NCBI GenBank assembly: GCA_050299435.1
Contig: JBNKVX010000062.1
Location: 1 to 19,693 of the forward strand
Length of the DNA: 19,693 nucleotides
Reading direction: 5' to 3'
DNA from: 1162T-S-0a-05 sp050299435
GTDB lineage: Bacteria > Pseudomonadota > Gammaproteobacteria > Pseudomonadales > Cellvibrionaceae
Below the pieces are notes generated by a model. It ran no database searches, was not told the origin of the DNA, and saw only the letters and a program-made list of their open reading frames with translations. A program made the position numbers and the translations under genes. Shown one piece after another: positions 1-8,273 of the stretch (position 1 is the stretch's first letter; the number at the start of each line of letters is the position of its first letter).

Positions 1-51
1 CAAGAAAATGATTTTGGCCTTAATTTAGGGCTGGAGAATTTTCTGGACTAA
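1..51 (+). other. possible 3' end of an upstream gene
   Basis: The first reading frame is open from the window edge for 16 codons and stops with TAA at 49-51, giving a tail that reads QENDFGLNLGLENFLD. It ends 26 bases before the M6 protease start. Sixteen open codons can occur by chance, so this is only a possible C-terminus of a truncated upstream gene. I cannot assign a family. Confidence 0.25.
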
Positions 52-62
52 AAAACAGGATC

Positions 63-68
63 AAGGAG
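63..68 (+). promoter_or_regulatory. strong ribosome binding site of the M6 protease
   Basis: AAGGAG lies 9 bases before the ATG at 78, a near-perfect Shine-Dalgarno sequence at good spacing. It fixes the start of the protease and its signal peptide. Confidence 0.8.
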
Positions 69-77
69 TAAAGAACC

Positions 78-2432
78 ATGCCCAGACTAGTAGCAATTAC
101 TTCAAAACTGTTTGTTATCGCAGCAAGTTTAATCATTAGCCACAGTGTTTTGGCTGCACGTGCTCCTCATGAAGCGGGTAGCCCTTTTGATTTAGCGATT
201 GCAAATGAAACAAAATTAATCGAAATGCTTAAAGCCAAGGGGAGCATTCCAGCTAATGCCTCCCTAAAAGACGCGGAAGAAGCTTTGCGAGTGATACTTC
301 ACGAACGCCAAAAAGCGGCCCTGGCAGCAAACTCACAAGCTTCAGAAACACCCTTGGGAGAGCAGGGAACTTATATCAATTCAAAAGGATTCCACGCTCC
401 ACCCTGGCAACATAAACACAAAAAATGGGGACACGGTAAATGGGGCCGACCCGCGCCCGTGAAGGAAGAAGCTTATGAAGGCGAAGTTTTTACGGCTAAG
501 GTACTGACTATCCTCATAGAGTTTCCTGATTTTCCTCACAACTCCATCGAACCCTCCGAAACCAACAACTATTTCCCCGACTACAACGTAGAACATTACG
601 AGCAAGTGCTTTTCCAAAAGGGTGGCTACATTGGCTCTAACGGCGAGGAAATGATTACTGTTGTGGATTACTACGAGGCTCAATCAGGCGGAAGTTACTC
701 CCTGACTGGAGCAGTCGCTGGTTGGTATATGGCAAGCCAGCCCGCTGCTTATTACGGCGGAAATTCAGTTTCAACTGGAAATGACATGGATCCTCGATCC
801 CTGGTAGCCGAAGCTTTATTGGCTGCAGAAGCGGATCCAAATGTTGATCTGAGAGCTTTTGACCTGGAAGACCGCTACGACCTGGATGCGGACGGCAATT
901 ACTACGAGCCAGATGGTCTGGTTGACCACGTACAGATTGTTCACTCTGCAGTAGGTGAAGAAGCTGGCGGCGGCTCCCTGGGCCCCGATGCAATCTGGTC
1001 ACACCGCTGGAATCTCGGCGGCATATTGACCTTTGCTTCGGTTCCTTCTGAAGTGGATTACTGGGGCGGTGTCATGGGTGCCTACGATTACACCATTCAA
1101 TCTATTGATGCTGGTGCTGGCGTTGTTGCTCACGAGTATGCACATGACCTCGGATTGCCGGATGAGTACGACACGCTTTACAGTGGTCGTGGTGAGCCCG
1201 TTTCCTTCTGGTCCATTATGGCAAGCGGAACCTGGGCAGGCATTGTCTCAGGCTCTGAACCCACAGGATTCAGCCCTTGGGCGAAAGAATTCTTACAAAA
1301 CAGCCTCGGTGGAAACTGGTTAACGGGTGAAACCGTTCACGTTGATGACCTCAACCATTATGGCGACTTCTTCCTCCTGGACCAGGCTTCAAGCAAAGGC
1401 ACCAACAACGATGTGATTCGTGTCGACTTGCCCGACAAGCAAACAATTTTGGTTGAACCCGTGAGTGGTGCGCAAGTTTATTTCAGCGGATCCGGTAACG
1501 ACCTCGGCAACTACATGACCACCCTCGTTGATCTCAGTACTGCGACTTCGGCCAGTCTACAGTTCAAAACTTCATATGATATTGAACAGGATTGGGACTA
1601 CGCCTATGTGCTTGTCGATGGCGTCCCCACTCCAGGCAATATCACCACCAATGACAACCCTTATGGCGGAAACATTGGTAATGGTATTACTGGAATATCC
1701 GGAGGCTGGATTGATGCAGAGTTCGACTTATCAGCATACGTTGGCACTGAGATTGAACTCACCATCTACTACCTTACCGATTCCTTTGTAGCTAACTCAG
1801 GTATGTACATCGACGATGTGAGCATAAGCGTCGATGAAAGTGTTGTGCTGTTTGATGATGCGGAAGGCGATCCTCAGTTTCTTTTGGGTGGCTTTGTGCA
1901 AGACGAAGGTTTTGTTGAATCACCCCATTACTACCTCATGGAATGGCGAACTCATGACGGAATTGACCAGGGCTTAAAACACGTTCCTGTCGGTGCGCAA
2001 TCGATGGAATACAACAAAGGATTGGTGGTCTGGTATGTGGATGATTACTTCACCGAAAACTGGGTAGGCATTCATCCTGGAGAAGGCTTCCTTGGTGTTG
2101 TAGATGCTGATCAAAAAACCCTGGTATGGAGCGACGGTACGGTTGCCTCTACACGCTATCAAGTTCACGATGCTGCGTTTAGCCGAAGACCATCAAGCTT
2201 CCTCAGTGTGACTATTGACGACCCTTCACTTGGAGAAATCGATCTGATGGATTACTTTGTTTGGCCGATTCACCAATTCAAAGACTACCGTGATTACAGT
2301 ACGCCTGAACAACCTGACTCTGGCCGACTTCTCACGCCTTACGGCCTCAAAGCTGAGGTGGTTGCGGACAGTTGGGATGGCTCAGTAGGCAAAATCAAAT
2401 TGAGCAAAAAAAGCTGGAAGCAATACTGGTAA
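78..2432 (+). CDS. secreted M6 family (immune inhibitor A-like) metalloprotease
   Basis: This is a secreted zinc endopeptidase of family M6, relatives of which (InhA of Bacillus, PrtV of Vibrio) degrade host or environmental proteins. A Sec signal peptide spans about residues 1-26, with likely cleavage after VLA. Residues 30-130 look like a propeptide and include a His/Lys/Trp-rich patch (106-124). The catalytic core carries HEYAH at 352-356 followed by DLGLPDEYD, and a Met-turn-like SIMASG at 379-384. DLDADG at 268-273 resembles a calcium loop, as seen in InhA-type enzymes. Residues 465-590 form a beta-rich region ending in DDVSISVD, typical of the MAM-like module of this family. Length (784 aa) fits InhA; I see no PKD repeats as in PrtV. 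It has its own ribosome site and terminator, so it appears monocistronic. The substrate is unknown. Confidence 0.92.
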   Translation: MPRLVAITSKLFVIAASLIISHSVLAARAPHEAGSPFDLAIANETKLIEMLKAKGSIPANASLKDAEEALRVILHERQKAALAANSQASETPLGEQGTYINSKGFHAPPWQHKHKKWGHGKWGRPAPVKEEAYEGEVFTAKVLTILIEFPDFPHNSIEPSETNNYFPDYNVEHYEQVLFQKGGYIGSNGEEMITVVDYYEAQSGGSYSLTGAVAGWYMASQPAAYYGGNSVSTGNDMDPRSLVAEALLAAEADPNVDLRAFDLEDRYDLDADGNYYEPDGLVDHVQIVHSAVGEEAGGGSLGPDAIWSHRWNLGGILTFASVPSEVDYWGGVMGAYDYTIQSIDAGAGVVAHEYAHDLGLPDEYDTLYSGRGEPVSFWSIMASGTWAGIVSGSEPTGFSPWAKEFLQNSLGGNWLTGETVHVDDLNHYGDFFLLDQASSKGTNNDVIRVDLPDKQTILVEPVSGAQVYFSGSGNDLGNYMTTLVDLSTATSASLQFKTSYDIEQDWDYAYVLVDGVPTPGNITTNDNPYGGNIGNGITGISGGWIDAEFDLSAYVGTEIELTIYYLTDSFVANSGMYIDDVSISVDESVVLFDDAEGDPQFLLGGFVQDEGFVESPHYYLMEWRTHDGIDQGLKHVPVGAQSMEYNKGLVVWYVDDYFTENWVGIHPGEGFLGVVDADQKTLVWSDGTVASTRYQVHDAAFSRRPSSFLSVTIDDPSLGEIDLMDYFVWPIHQFKDYRDYSTPEQPDSGRLLTPYGLKAEVVADSWDGSVGKIKLSKKSWKQYW

Positions 2433-2454
2433 GCTTTTCGAGTAATACCACTTC

Positions 2455-2480
2455 AAAGCCCGGCAATTGCCGGGCTTTTT
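2455..2480 (+). terminator. intrinsic terminator after the M6 protease
   Basis: A perfect inverted repeat has arms AAAGCCCGGCAA and TTGCCGGGCTTT, followed by a T-rich run. It lies 22 bases after the protease stop and separates that gene from the rhomboid unit. Confidence 0.9.
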
Positions 2481-2497
2481 ATTTTCTGAAGATAAAT

Positions 2498-2526
2498 TTG
2501 ACTTGATTACAAGTTGACCAATTATT
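2498..2526 (+). promoter_or_regulatory. weak candidate promoter for the rhomboid unit
   Basis: TTGACT at 2498-2503 is a good -35 match. It is followed after 17 bases by ATTATT (2521-2526), which is a poor -10. The preceding terminator implies that the rhomboid gene needs its own promoter somewhere in 2481-2587, but this assignment is tentative. Confidence 0.3.
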
Positions 2527-2587
2527 CAATCCGTGTCATGGTTCATCTGCATCTAATGGAAAGTAAAACACAGTCGGATAAAACTGG

Positions 2588-3976
2588 ATGATCTTAGTTC
2601 CTGTTGAGAAGAAATTCGATTGGCGCCACACGCCCGTATTTCTTTTTCTAATTGTATTTCTCAATGTCATAATTTTCTTTCTTTATCAGTCGGGCGACAA
2701 TAAAAAGTTCGAAGACGCGCTCGAACTTTACTTCCAAAACGAATTATTAAAGGAAGACTGGGAACAGTATGCAAAATGGTTGGCAGAAAAGGGCGAAGAA
2801 GATTTAGTTAACGAATACCAAGCGATCTATGATTCGGGCGAAGAATACTATCTCGCCATAAATATTATTACAGATCGGGAGTTTTATACTTGGTGGATAG
2901 ATCAACCACAGCCAGAAAGAAAAACTATTGACGACTTTCTCGATAGTTCCTTTGAAGCCAAGCCCAAAGCTCGAAAGCAAGTTTTAGAAATCATTAATTC
3001 TACCAGCTCCTATGCTTATGGATTGATTCCCAATGAAATAAGCGCATTTAAATTAATATCACATCAATTTCTCCATGGGGGCTTTAGGCATCTCATGGGT
3101 AACATGGTGTTTTTGGTTATTTGTGGGTTTGCCGTTGAAGCAGCGCTGGGCCACTTCAAATTTCTCTTATTTTATATTCTCGGCGGCATAGGCGCAGGCT
3201 TGGGTCACGCCGCTGTGGATTGGCATAGCACCGTTCCCCTCGTTGGAGCTTCCGGCGCAATTGCAGCTGTCGTTGCCATGTATTTGGCGATCTTTCGCTT
3301 TAAGAAAATCGAATTTTTTTATTGGTTCCTGTTTTTTGTGGGCTATTTCCGTGCACCCGCTTTGTTAATCTTACCGTTCTACATTGGTAAAGAATTTTTC
3401 CTGTTTTACACCGACACAGATTCAAACGTGGCCTTTATGGCGCATGCCGGCGGTTTCGTTACGGGTGCAGCCTTGATGGTCGCGGTATTGCTATTGAAAC
3501 CTAACTTGCTCAATCAAGAATATGTCGAAGAGGATCAAGGAATCGACCCCAAGCAAAAAACCCTGGCAAGGGTTTATGATTCACTAGAAAACCTTCAGTT
3601 TCAAAACGCCAATAATGCGCTGAATGAATTGATTAAAAATTATGGGATCAACTTTGAATTTGCCATCTTGCGTCTCACTATTTTTCGCCTGGCCGGAAGT
3701 AAAAATATTCAAAAATGTATGCTAGATATATTTAACTTAAAAAGATTGAGTGAAAAGGAATTACAGAAAGTAGAAGAACTTTGGGAAGCAAATCCAAGCC
3801 TTGCAACGACAATGAGCGAAGAAAATTTAATTGGTTTAGCAATGCGATTAACCAAATTGCCGACACCGAGGAGTGCACAAATTATCTTTAAACAATTGAA
3901 AGATAAAAATTGTCAGCATCCTGACATGAAAGTTCTTTCTGCAAAGCTAAATTCTGCATCTGCGAGTGTTAAGTGA
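2588..3976 (+). CDS. rhomboid intramembrane serine protease with long loop insert and soluble tail
   Basis: This is a rhomboid protease of the inner membrane, which cleaves membrane proteins within or near their transmembrane segments. The catalytic pair is visible: Ser222 in GASG (220-223) and His286 in HAGG. His168 and Asn172 in HLMGN have the same H-x3-N spacing as the oxyanion residues of GlpG. The first membrane helix is at about 14-34. Next comes an insert of roughly 120 residues, acidic and rich in Tyr and Trp, before the core helices (about 168-303). Residues 310-462 form a soluble, helical, probably cytoplasmic tail that may hold TPR-like repeats. At 462 aa it is far longer than GlpG (about 276 aa). 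The next gene starts within a few bases of the stop, so the two are very likely co-translated. The substrate is unknown. Confidence 0.9.
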   Translation: MILVPVEKKFDWRHTPVFLFLIVFLNVIIFFLYQSGDNKKFEDALELYFQNELLKEDWEQYAKWLAEKGEEDLVNEYQAIYDSGEEYYLAINIITDREFYTWWIDQPQPERKTIDDFLDSSFEAKPKARKQVLEIINSTSSYAYGLIPNEISAFKLISHQFLHGGFRHLMGNMVFLVICGFAVEAALGHFKFLLFYILGGIGAGLGHAAVDWHSTVPLVGASGAIAAVVAMYLAIFRFKKIEFFYWFLFFVGYFRAPALLILPFYIGKEFFLFYTDTDSNVAFMAHAGGFVTGAALMVAVLLLKPNLLNQEYVEEDQGIDPKQKTLARVYDSLENLQFQNANNALNELIKNYGINFEFAILRLTIFRLAGSKNIQKCMLDIFNLKRLSEKELQKVEELWEANPSLATTMSEENLIGLAMRLTKLPTPRSAQIIFKQLKDKNCQHPDMKVLSAKLNSASASVK

Positions 3977-3977
3977 A

Positions 3978-5507
3978 ATGAGTTACTGTAAATACCATCC
4001 TCTTCTCGCAGCACCTTTTATTTGTCCACTTTGTGAAACCAGTGTTTGTGTTAATTGTGTTGATGAAGGCGAGCGGGGCGATCGCTTGGACTGCATCTTG
4101 TGTCACAAGAAATTGGAACAGCAAACAGTAACCAGCGAATCCGTTTTGCCTTTCTGGCGTCGGCTACAGGAAAGTTTCCGCTACCCTTTAGATCAAAACA
4201 GCCTTTTTCTTATTCTTGGTTTCGCTTTGGCTTCTACCTTGCTGAACACTATCCCTTTACTTTCTCTCGCACTAATCGTCATCAAAATCGCTATGCTCGG
4301 CGGCATGATGAAATATTGTTTTTCTTGTTTGGAACATACCGCTTTGGGTGATATGAAAGCACCGGACATTACAGAAGCGTACGGTGAAGGATTAACAACG
4401 TTTGGGCATTTGATAGTCATGCTTTTTTTTATTGGCTCATGTGTATATGGAACAGAAAATTTATTGGGGCCGACCTTCGCGGGTCTTGTGGCCATTGTTT
4501 TAATTATCGGTTTCCCGGCGATGTTAATTAACTATGCAGTGACCGGCAGTCTTGCGGGGGCGCTCAACCTGGCTGGCGTATTTCAACTTATCCTCACAAT
4601 TGGCTTACCCTATGGCTTATTAATTTGCTTCATTATGATAATGACGAGCTCTGTTGCAGTCATTCACGAACTGGTCGGCGGACGCATTCCCTTTATATCG
4701 ACGTTTTTTCAGTACGTTGTCACCTGGTTTTACATGGTGGTCACTTTTCATATTATGGGATACATGATATTTCAATATCAGGACAAACTGGGATTCTCTG
4801 CCCTTGCCTCAGATGAGCTGGAGAATTTTCGCTCGCCCGAGGAAGCTTGGCTTGCGCGCATTAATGTCTATATAAAAGAAGGGCAAATAGAAAACGTCGT
4901 GTCGACTTTCGATGAAGCGATTAAAAAATTCCCTAACAATGGAGATCTATTTAAGAAGTATTTCGATTTTTTAATTAAGACAAAAAACCAGAAACAGCTT
5001 GCGGTATTCGCAGACAAGTACCTGGCTTTTCAGTGCAAACACATGCGCTTTGATAAGCTGGGTGTTCTATTTAAACAAATATTACAAATATCGCCTCAAT
5101 ACAATCCCCGGGATCCTGATCTTAGATATTATATTGCACGCGCTTGTCAGCAGGGTGGCGATCCAAAATGGGCGGTAAAATTATTGAGCGGCCTTCATAA
5201 AAGTCATCCTCAGTACAAACAGCTAGTAAGTGCTTATGAAACCTTACTAGAGGCCTTACAAGATATTCCTGCAATGGCGCCACAGGTTCCTAAATGTCTG
5301 GCTCTACTTGAGAAGTTAAGAAAATCTCAGGCGAAAGAAGAAAAAGCCAACCCGTTTAACTCAGAGACGGCTCTTTCTACTCACGAATCTAACTCTGAAA
5401 ATCAAGCCTTGAATTTTGAATCACCAGAGAACCCGGCTCAAGAAGAGGTGGATCCAGAAGCTCCTGAAGAACCAAAGGATTTACCACCCATTGAATTTAA
5501 ACCCTAG
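3978..5507 (+). CDS. membrane protein with B-box-like zinc module and TPR-like C-terminus
   Basis: I do not recognise a named family for the whole protein. Counting from the ATG at 3978, the N-terminus carries Cys4, His7, Cys16, Cys19, Cys24, Cys27, Cys39, Cys42 and His43, a spacing like a B-box-type two-zinc module. About five hydrophobic stretches follow (roughly 76-108, 143-157, 165-187, 200-226, 240-264). Residues 285-440 are helical with TPR-like character, and the last 55 residues are acidic and Pro/Glu-rich, likely disordered. A GTG at 3966 would add four residues and overlap the rhomboid gene by 11 bases; the ATG lies one base after the rhomboid stop. The pairing suggests a joint role, perhaps with this protein as scaffold or substrate adaptor of the protease (inference). 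Its last four bases overlap the end of the opposite-strand symporter gene. Confidence 0.75.
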   Translation: MSYCKYHPLLAAPFICPLCETSVCVNCVDEGERGDRLDCILCHKKLEQQTVTSESVLPFWRRLQESFRYPLDQNSLFLILGFALASTLLNTIPLLSLALIVIKIAMLGGMMKYCFSCLEHTALGDMKAPDITEAYGEGLTTFGHLIVMLFFIGSCVYGTENLLGPTFAGLVAIVLIIGFPAMLINYAVTGSLAGALNLAGVFQLILTIGLPYGLLICFIMIMTSSVAVIHELVGGRIPFISTFFQYVVTWFYMVVTFHIMGYMIFQYQDKLGFSALASDELENFRSPEEAWLARINVYIKEGQIENVVSTFDEAIKKFPNNGDLFKKYFDFLIKTKNQKQLAVFADKYLAFQCKHMRFDKLGVLFKQILQISPQYNPRDPDLRYYIARACQQGGDPKWAVKLLSGLHKSHPQYKQLVSAYETLLEALQDIPAMAPQVPKCLALLEKLRKSQAKEEKANPFNSETALSTHESNSENQALNFESPENPAQEEVDPEAPEEPKDLPPIEFKP

Positions 5508-6796
5508 GTTTTGTAATCAGGGAATAAATTTTTCTCACCCTCCGAACTCGCAACAATTGTTGTGCAACAGCTATCACTGAATACATTTACAGCCGTACGC
5601 AACATATCAAGAATTCGATCAGTGATTAGCAGTAAACCAATCCCTTCGGCCGGCAATCCAATTGCCGCAAGGATAACAACAATCGCCACAAGACTCGCGG
5701 AAGGAATACCTGCCACACCCACCGATGTCAGCAAAGCAACCAGCACAATCGTAAATTGTGTGATCAAATTCAGATCCAAACCATAAGCCTGTGCAATAAA
5801 CATAGCCGCCACACATTCATATAAGGCTGTGCCATCCATGTTAATGGTTGCACCCATTGGCAACACAAATGAGGTAGTGCGATTGCTGACACCCGCATTG
5901 GATTCCATACAGCGCATGGTGACAGGCAAAGTTCCAGACGAAGACGCTGTCGAAAATGCCGTCAAAAGGGCAGGTGCCATCGCTTTGAACTGATTGATCG
6001 GGTTGACACCAGCAATAAATTTTAAAAGTAAGGGCATGGTGACAAAAGTATGAAATGCTAATGCACTTAAAACTGATAGGAAAAAGAGCAAAATATTAAA
6101 GCCGCCTCCTATTCCTGCATTCGCAACAGCAACGGTGATCAGACCCAATACTCCAAGCGGCGCGAACTTCATAATGAACATAGTAATGCCCATCATCGTG
6201 TCAAACACACCTTGCCAAAAACTCACCATCACATCCCGGTATTGACTTTCAATTCGCAGCATAAAAAAGCCAAATAAAAGGCCAAAACAAATTAACCCCA
6301 GCATTTGCCCTTCCGCTGCCGCTTTAACAATATTGGGTGGAACCATACGCAGAAATATATTCGCGATATCCCCACCCCCTTTGCCTTCCACTTTTTTAAG
6401 CTCTTCAGCGACTTGATCAGGCGGGGATAAATTCAAAAGGTGGCCCGCGGGCTGTCCGTTTGTTTCTCCTGGGGCAATAAGATTAACAAAAACTAAACCA
6501 ATTAAAATTGCAAGCAAACTGGATAGCATATAATAGCCAACTGTTTTCGCGCCTAACCGTCCTAATCCTTCACCCGTTCCCATACTCGCCATTCCGCAAA
6601 TGATTGACGAGAGTATTAAGGGCACAATGATCATCTTCAGGCCGTTCATAAACATTTTGCCAAGAAATCCCATGAACGCCAAAGCCTCGGACGCGTATGC
6701 AATCTCATTCGCTATCATCTTTCTAAGTATTAAACCGATAACAATCGCCGTAACAATTGCGATAATAATTTGCCAGTGGAGTTTGAGTTTAAACAT
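5504..6796 (-). CDS. dicarboxylate/amino acid:cation symporter (acidic amino acid type)
   Basis: This inner membrane secondary transporter belongs to the DAACS family (GltP, GltPh and EAAT relatives), which takes up glutamate, aspartate or dicarboxylates with Na+ or H+. It is 430 aa with many hydrophobic helices. Hallmarks are the Ser-rich hairpin SSSGTLP (285-291), NMDGTA (319-324), the second hairpin IPSAS (364-368) and a final helix with D397, R400, T401 and N404. R400 aligns with the Arg that reads the acidic side chain in GltPh (R397), so glutamate/aspartate is more likely than a neutral amino acid. That alignment was done by eye. The gene follows the acetyltransferase by 12 bases and is probably co-transcribed with it. 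Its stop codon interlocks with that of the convergent gene in a CTAG at 5504-5507. Confidence 0.93.
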   Translation of the reverse strand: MFKLKLHWQIIIAIVTAIVIGLILRKMIANEIAYASEALAFMGFLGKMFMNGLKMIIVPLILSSIICGMASMGTGEGLGRLGAKTVGYYMLSSLLAILIGLVFVNLIAPGETNGQPAGHLLNLSPPDQVAEELKKVEGKGGGDIANIFLRMVPPNIVKAAAEGQMLGLICFGLLFGFFMLRIESQYRDVMVSFWQGVFDTMMGITMFIMKFAPLGVLGLITVAVANAGIGGGFNILLFFLSVLSALAFHTFVTMPLLLKFIAGVNPINQFKAMAPALLTAFSTASSSGTLPVTMRCMESNAGVSNRTTSFVLPMGATINMDGTALYECVAAMFIAQAYGLDLNLITQFTIVLVALLTSVGVAGIPSASLVAIVVILAAIGLPAEGIGLLLITDRILDMLRTAVNVFSDSCCTTIVASSEGEKNLFPDYKT

Positions 6797-6808
6797 GTCT
6801 ATTCCGCT

Positions 6809-7297
6809 TTATTTTAAATTTAACTGCCAATAACCAACGTCAATCCATTGATTAAACTTGAATCCCACTTCGGAATAGTGGGCCACTTTTTTAAAACCGC
6901 TGCGCTCCTGCATTTTCTCACTGGCTGGATTGGGTAAGGCAACGCCAGCTATAACGACGTGGCAATCCAGCTTTTTAAGTTCCTCAATCAAGCCACGATA
7001 AAGTTGTACACCCATTCCTTTACCTCGTGACTCGTGATGCATGTAGCAGGAAACTTCAACCGTCTTACTGTATGCAGACCGTGCTTGCCAATATGTCGCA
7101 TAGGCATAGCCAAGCACTTCACCATTTACGACGCCTACCAGCCAAGGATGATGCTTTGTATATTTTTCAATGCGCTGAGCCATTTCTTCAACGCTGATTG
7201 TCTCTTCCTCAAAAGAAATCACGGTGTTTTCAATATAATAGTTGTAGATGGCACAAATACTGTCGTAGTGTTCTTTTGAACAGCGAATAATTTCCAT
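6809..7297 (-). CDS. GNAT acetyltransferase, phosphinothricin/methionine sulfoximine (PAT) type
   Basis: This 162-aa cytoplasmic acetyl-CoA-dependent N-acetyltransferase resembles PAT/MddA (YncA) proteins, which acetylate glutamate analogues such as methionine sulfoximine or phosphinothricin. The acetyl-CoA loop is RGKGMG within the segment starting HHESRGKG. The C-terminal FKFNQWIDVGYWQ matches the conserved end of this subfamily. I chose the ATG at 7297 because AGGGAA precedes it by six bases; an upstream ATG at 7327 would add ten unlikely residues. The next gene downstream is an acidic amino acid symporter 12 bases away, which fits a glutamate-like substrate, though the actual substrate cannot be read from sequence. 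Confidence 0.87.
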   Translation of the reverse strand: MEIIRCSKEHYDSICAIYNYYIENTVISFEEETISVEEMAQRIEKYTKHHPWLVGVVNGEVLGYAYATYWQARSAYSKTVEVSCYMHHESRGKGMGVQLYRGLIEELKKLDCHVVIAGVALPNPASEKMQERSGFKKVAHYSEVGFKFNQWIDVGYWQLNLK

Positions 7298-7360
7298 ATG
7301 GATTCCCTGTAAAAAAAACAAAACCATACCACGCTTTGTACGCTCAGTGCTTCAGTTGCT

Positions 7361-7378
7361 CGCGATTCGCGTTAAAAT
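7361..7378 (+). promoter_or_regulatory. candidate ubiA promoter element with small dyad
   Basis: TAAAAT at 7373-7378 resembles a -10 box and lies only six bases before the ubiA ATG. Just upstream, CGCGA-T-TCGCG (7361-7371) is a perfect 11-base dyad. No good -35 is visible. If the -10 is real, the transcript would be almost leaderless, consistent with the absence of a Shine-Dalgarno sequence before ubiA. Confidence 0.25.
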
Positions 7379-7384
7379 GCTCTT

Positions 7385-8254
7385 ATGATTAAAAATCCTC
7401 GAATCAAAGCGTACATGGCCTTAATGCGCCTGGATAAGCCCATCGGAATTTATCTGGTGTTGTGGCCAACTTTGTGGGGCTTGTGGTTAGCCGCCGAAGG
7501 TTTACCCCATATCGGTATTTTATTGGTCTTCATTTTCGGCGTGATACTCATGCGCTCAGCTGGCTGTGTGATAAATGATTTGGCGGATATTAAGTTTGAT
7601 GTCCATGTGAAACGCACACAGGCTCGCCCTTTGGTAACGGGTGAGGTATCCAGGTCGGACGCTTTTATTCTTTTCTTCTTGCTGATTGCTATCGCTTTTC
7701 TGCTGGTATTGCTTACCAACAGGCTCACCGTATATTTGTCTGTGGGTGCCCTGGTATTAGCCGCTCTCTATCCCCTTATGAAACGCTACACCCACCTTCC
7801 ACAAGTCGTACTCGGCGCAGCTTTTGCCTGGTCCATCCCGATGGCTTTTTCAGCGCAGAATGGCGACTTAATGGGTCCAATTTGGCTGGTTTACACCGCA
7901 GTGGTCTTGTGGACTGTTGCCTATGACACCTTCTATGCGATGGTTGATCGCGAAGATGATACGAAGATCGGTGTGAAGTCAACCGCAATCCTATTCGGTG
8001 AAATGGACCGAATGATGACAGCCAGTTTACAAATACTCGCTTTGCTAGCCCTGGCAATGGCCGGAAAACGTTTTGGTCTCGGCCTGTATTTTTATCTTGG
8101 CTTACTTGCCGCCGGCCTGCTGTTTGCCTATCAACAATGGCTTATTAAGGATCGCGAACCAAAACGTTGTTTTCAGGCTTTTCTTAACAACAATTGGGTG
8201 GGCATGGTTATTTTCATCGCTTTGGTGGTCGATTACGCGCTTAAATCGACCTAA
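7385..8254 (+). CDS. ubiA: 4-hydroxybenzoate polyprenyltransferase
   Basis: UbiA is the inner membrane prenyltransferase that joins a polyprenyl chain to 4-hydroxybenzoate, an early step of ubiquinone synthesis. The 289-aa protein has the two Asp-rich Mg-diphosphate sites: N64-D65-x2-D68 with D72, and a second motif with D181, D188, D191 and D192 in YDTFYAMVDREDD. The rest is hydrophobic, fitting about eight or nine helices. Length matches the family. ubiC (chorismate lyase), often directly upstream, is not here; the upstream gene is the divergent acetyltransferase. phoB follows after 90 bases, the same neighbourhood as in Pseudomonas. I see no convincing ribosome site at the ATG. Confidence 0.96.
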   Translation: MIKNPRIKAYMALMRLDKPIGIYLVLWPTLWGLWLAAEGLPHIGILLVFIFGVILMRSAGCVINDLADIKFDVHVKRTQARPLVTGEVSRSDAFILFFLLIAIAFLLVLLTNRLTVYLSVGALVLAALYPLMKRYTHLPQVVLGAAFAWSIPMAFSAQNGDLMGPIWLVYTAVVLWTVAYDTFYAMVDREDDTKIGVKSTAILFGEMDRMMTASLQILALLALAMAGKRFGLGLYFYLGLLAAGLLFAYQQWLIKDREPKRCFQAFLNNNWVGMVIFIALVVDYALKST

Positions 8255-8273
8255 ACTTCGAAATATTACGGCT

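Noticed and set aside
30..43. 14-base sequence GCTGGAGAATTTTC repeated at 4817-4830
   Set aside because: A single exact 14-base repeat is about what chance gives in a window of this size, and the second copy is inside a coding region.
1033..1323. Open frame inside the M6 protease, plus strand
   Set aside because: It lies wholly within the well-supported protease in another frame, lacks any recognisable motif, and is explained as a shadow.
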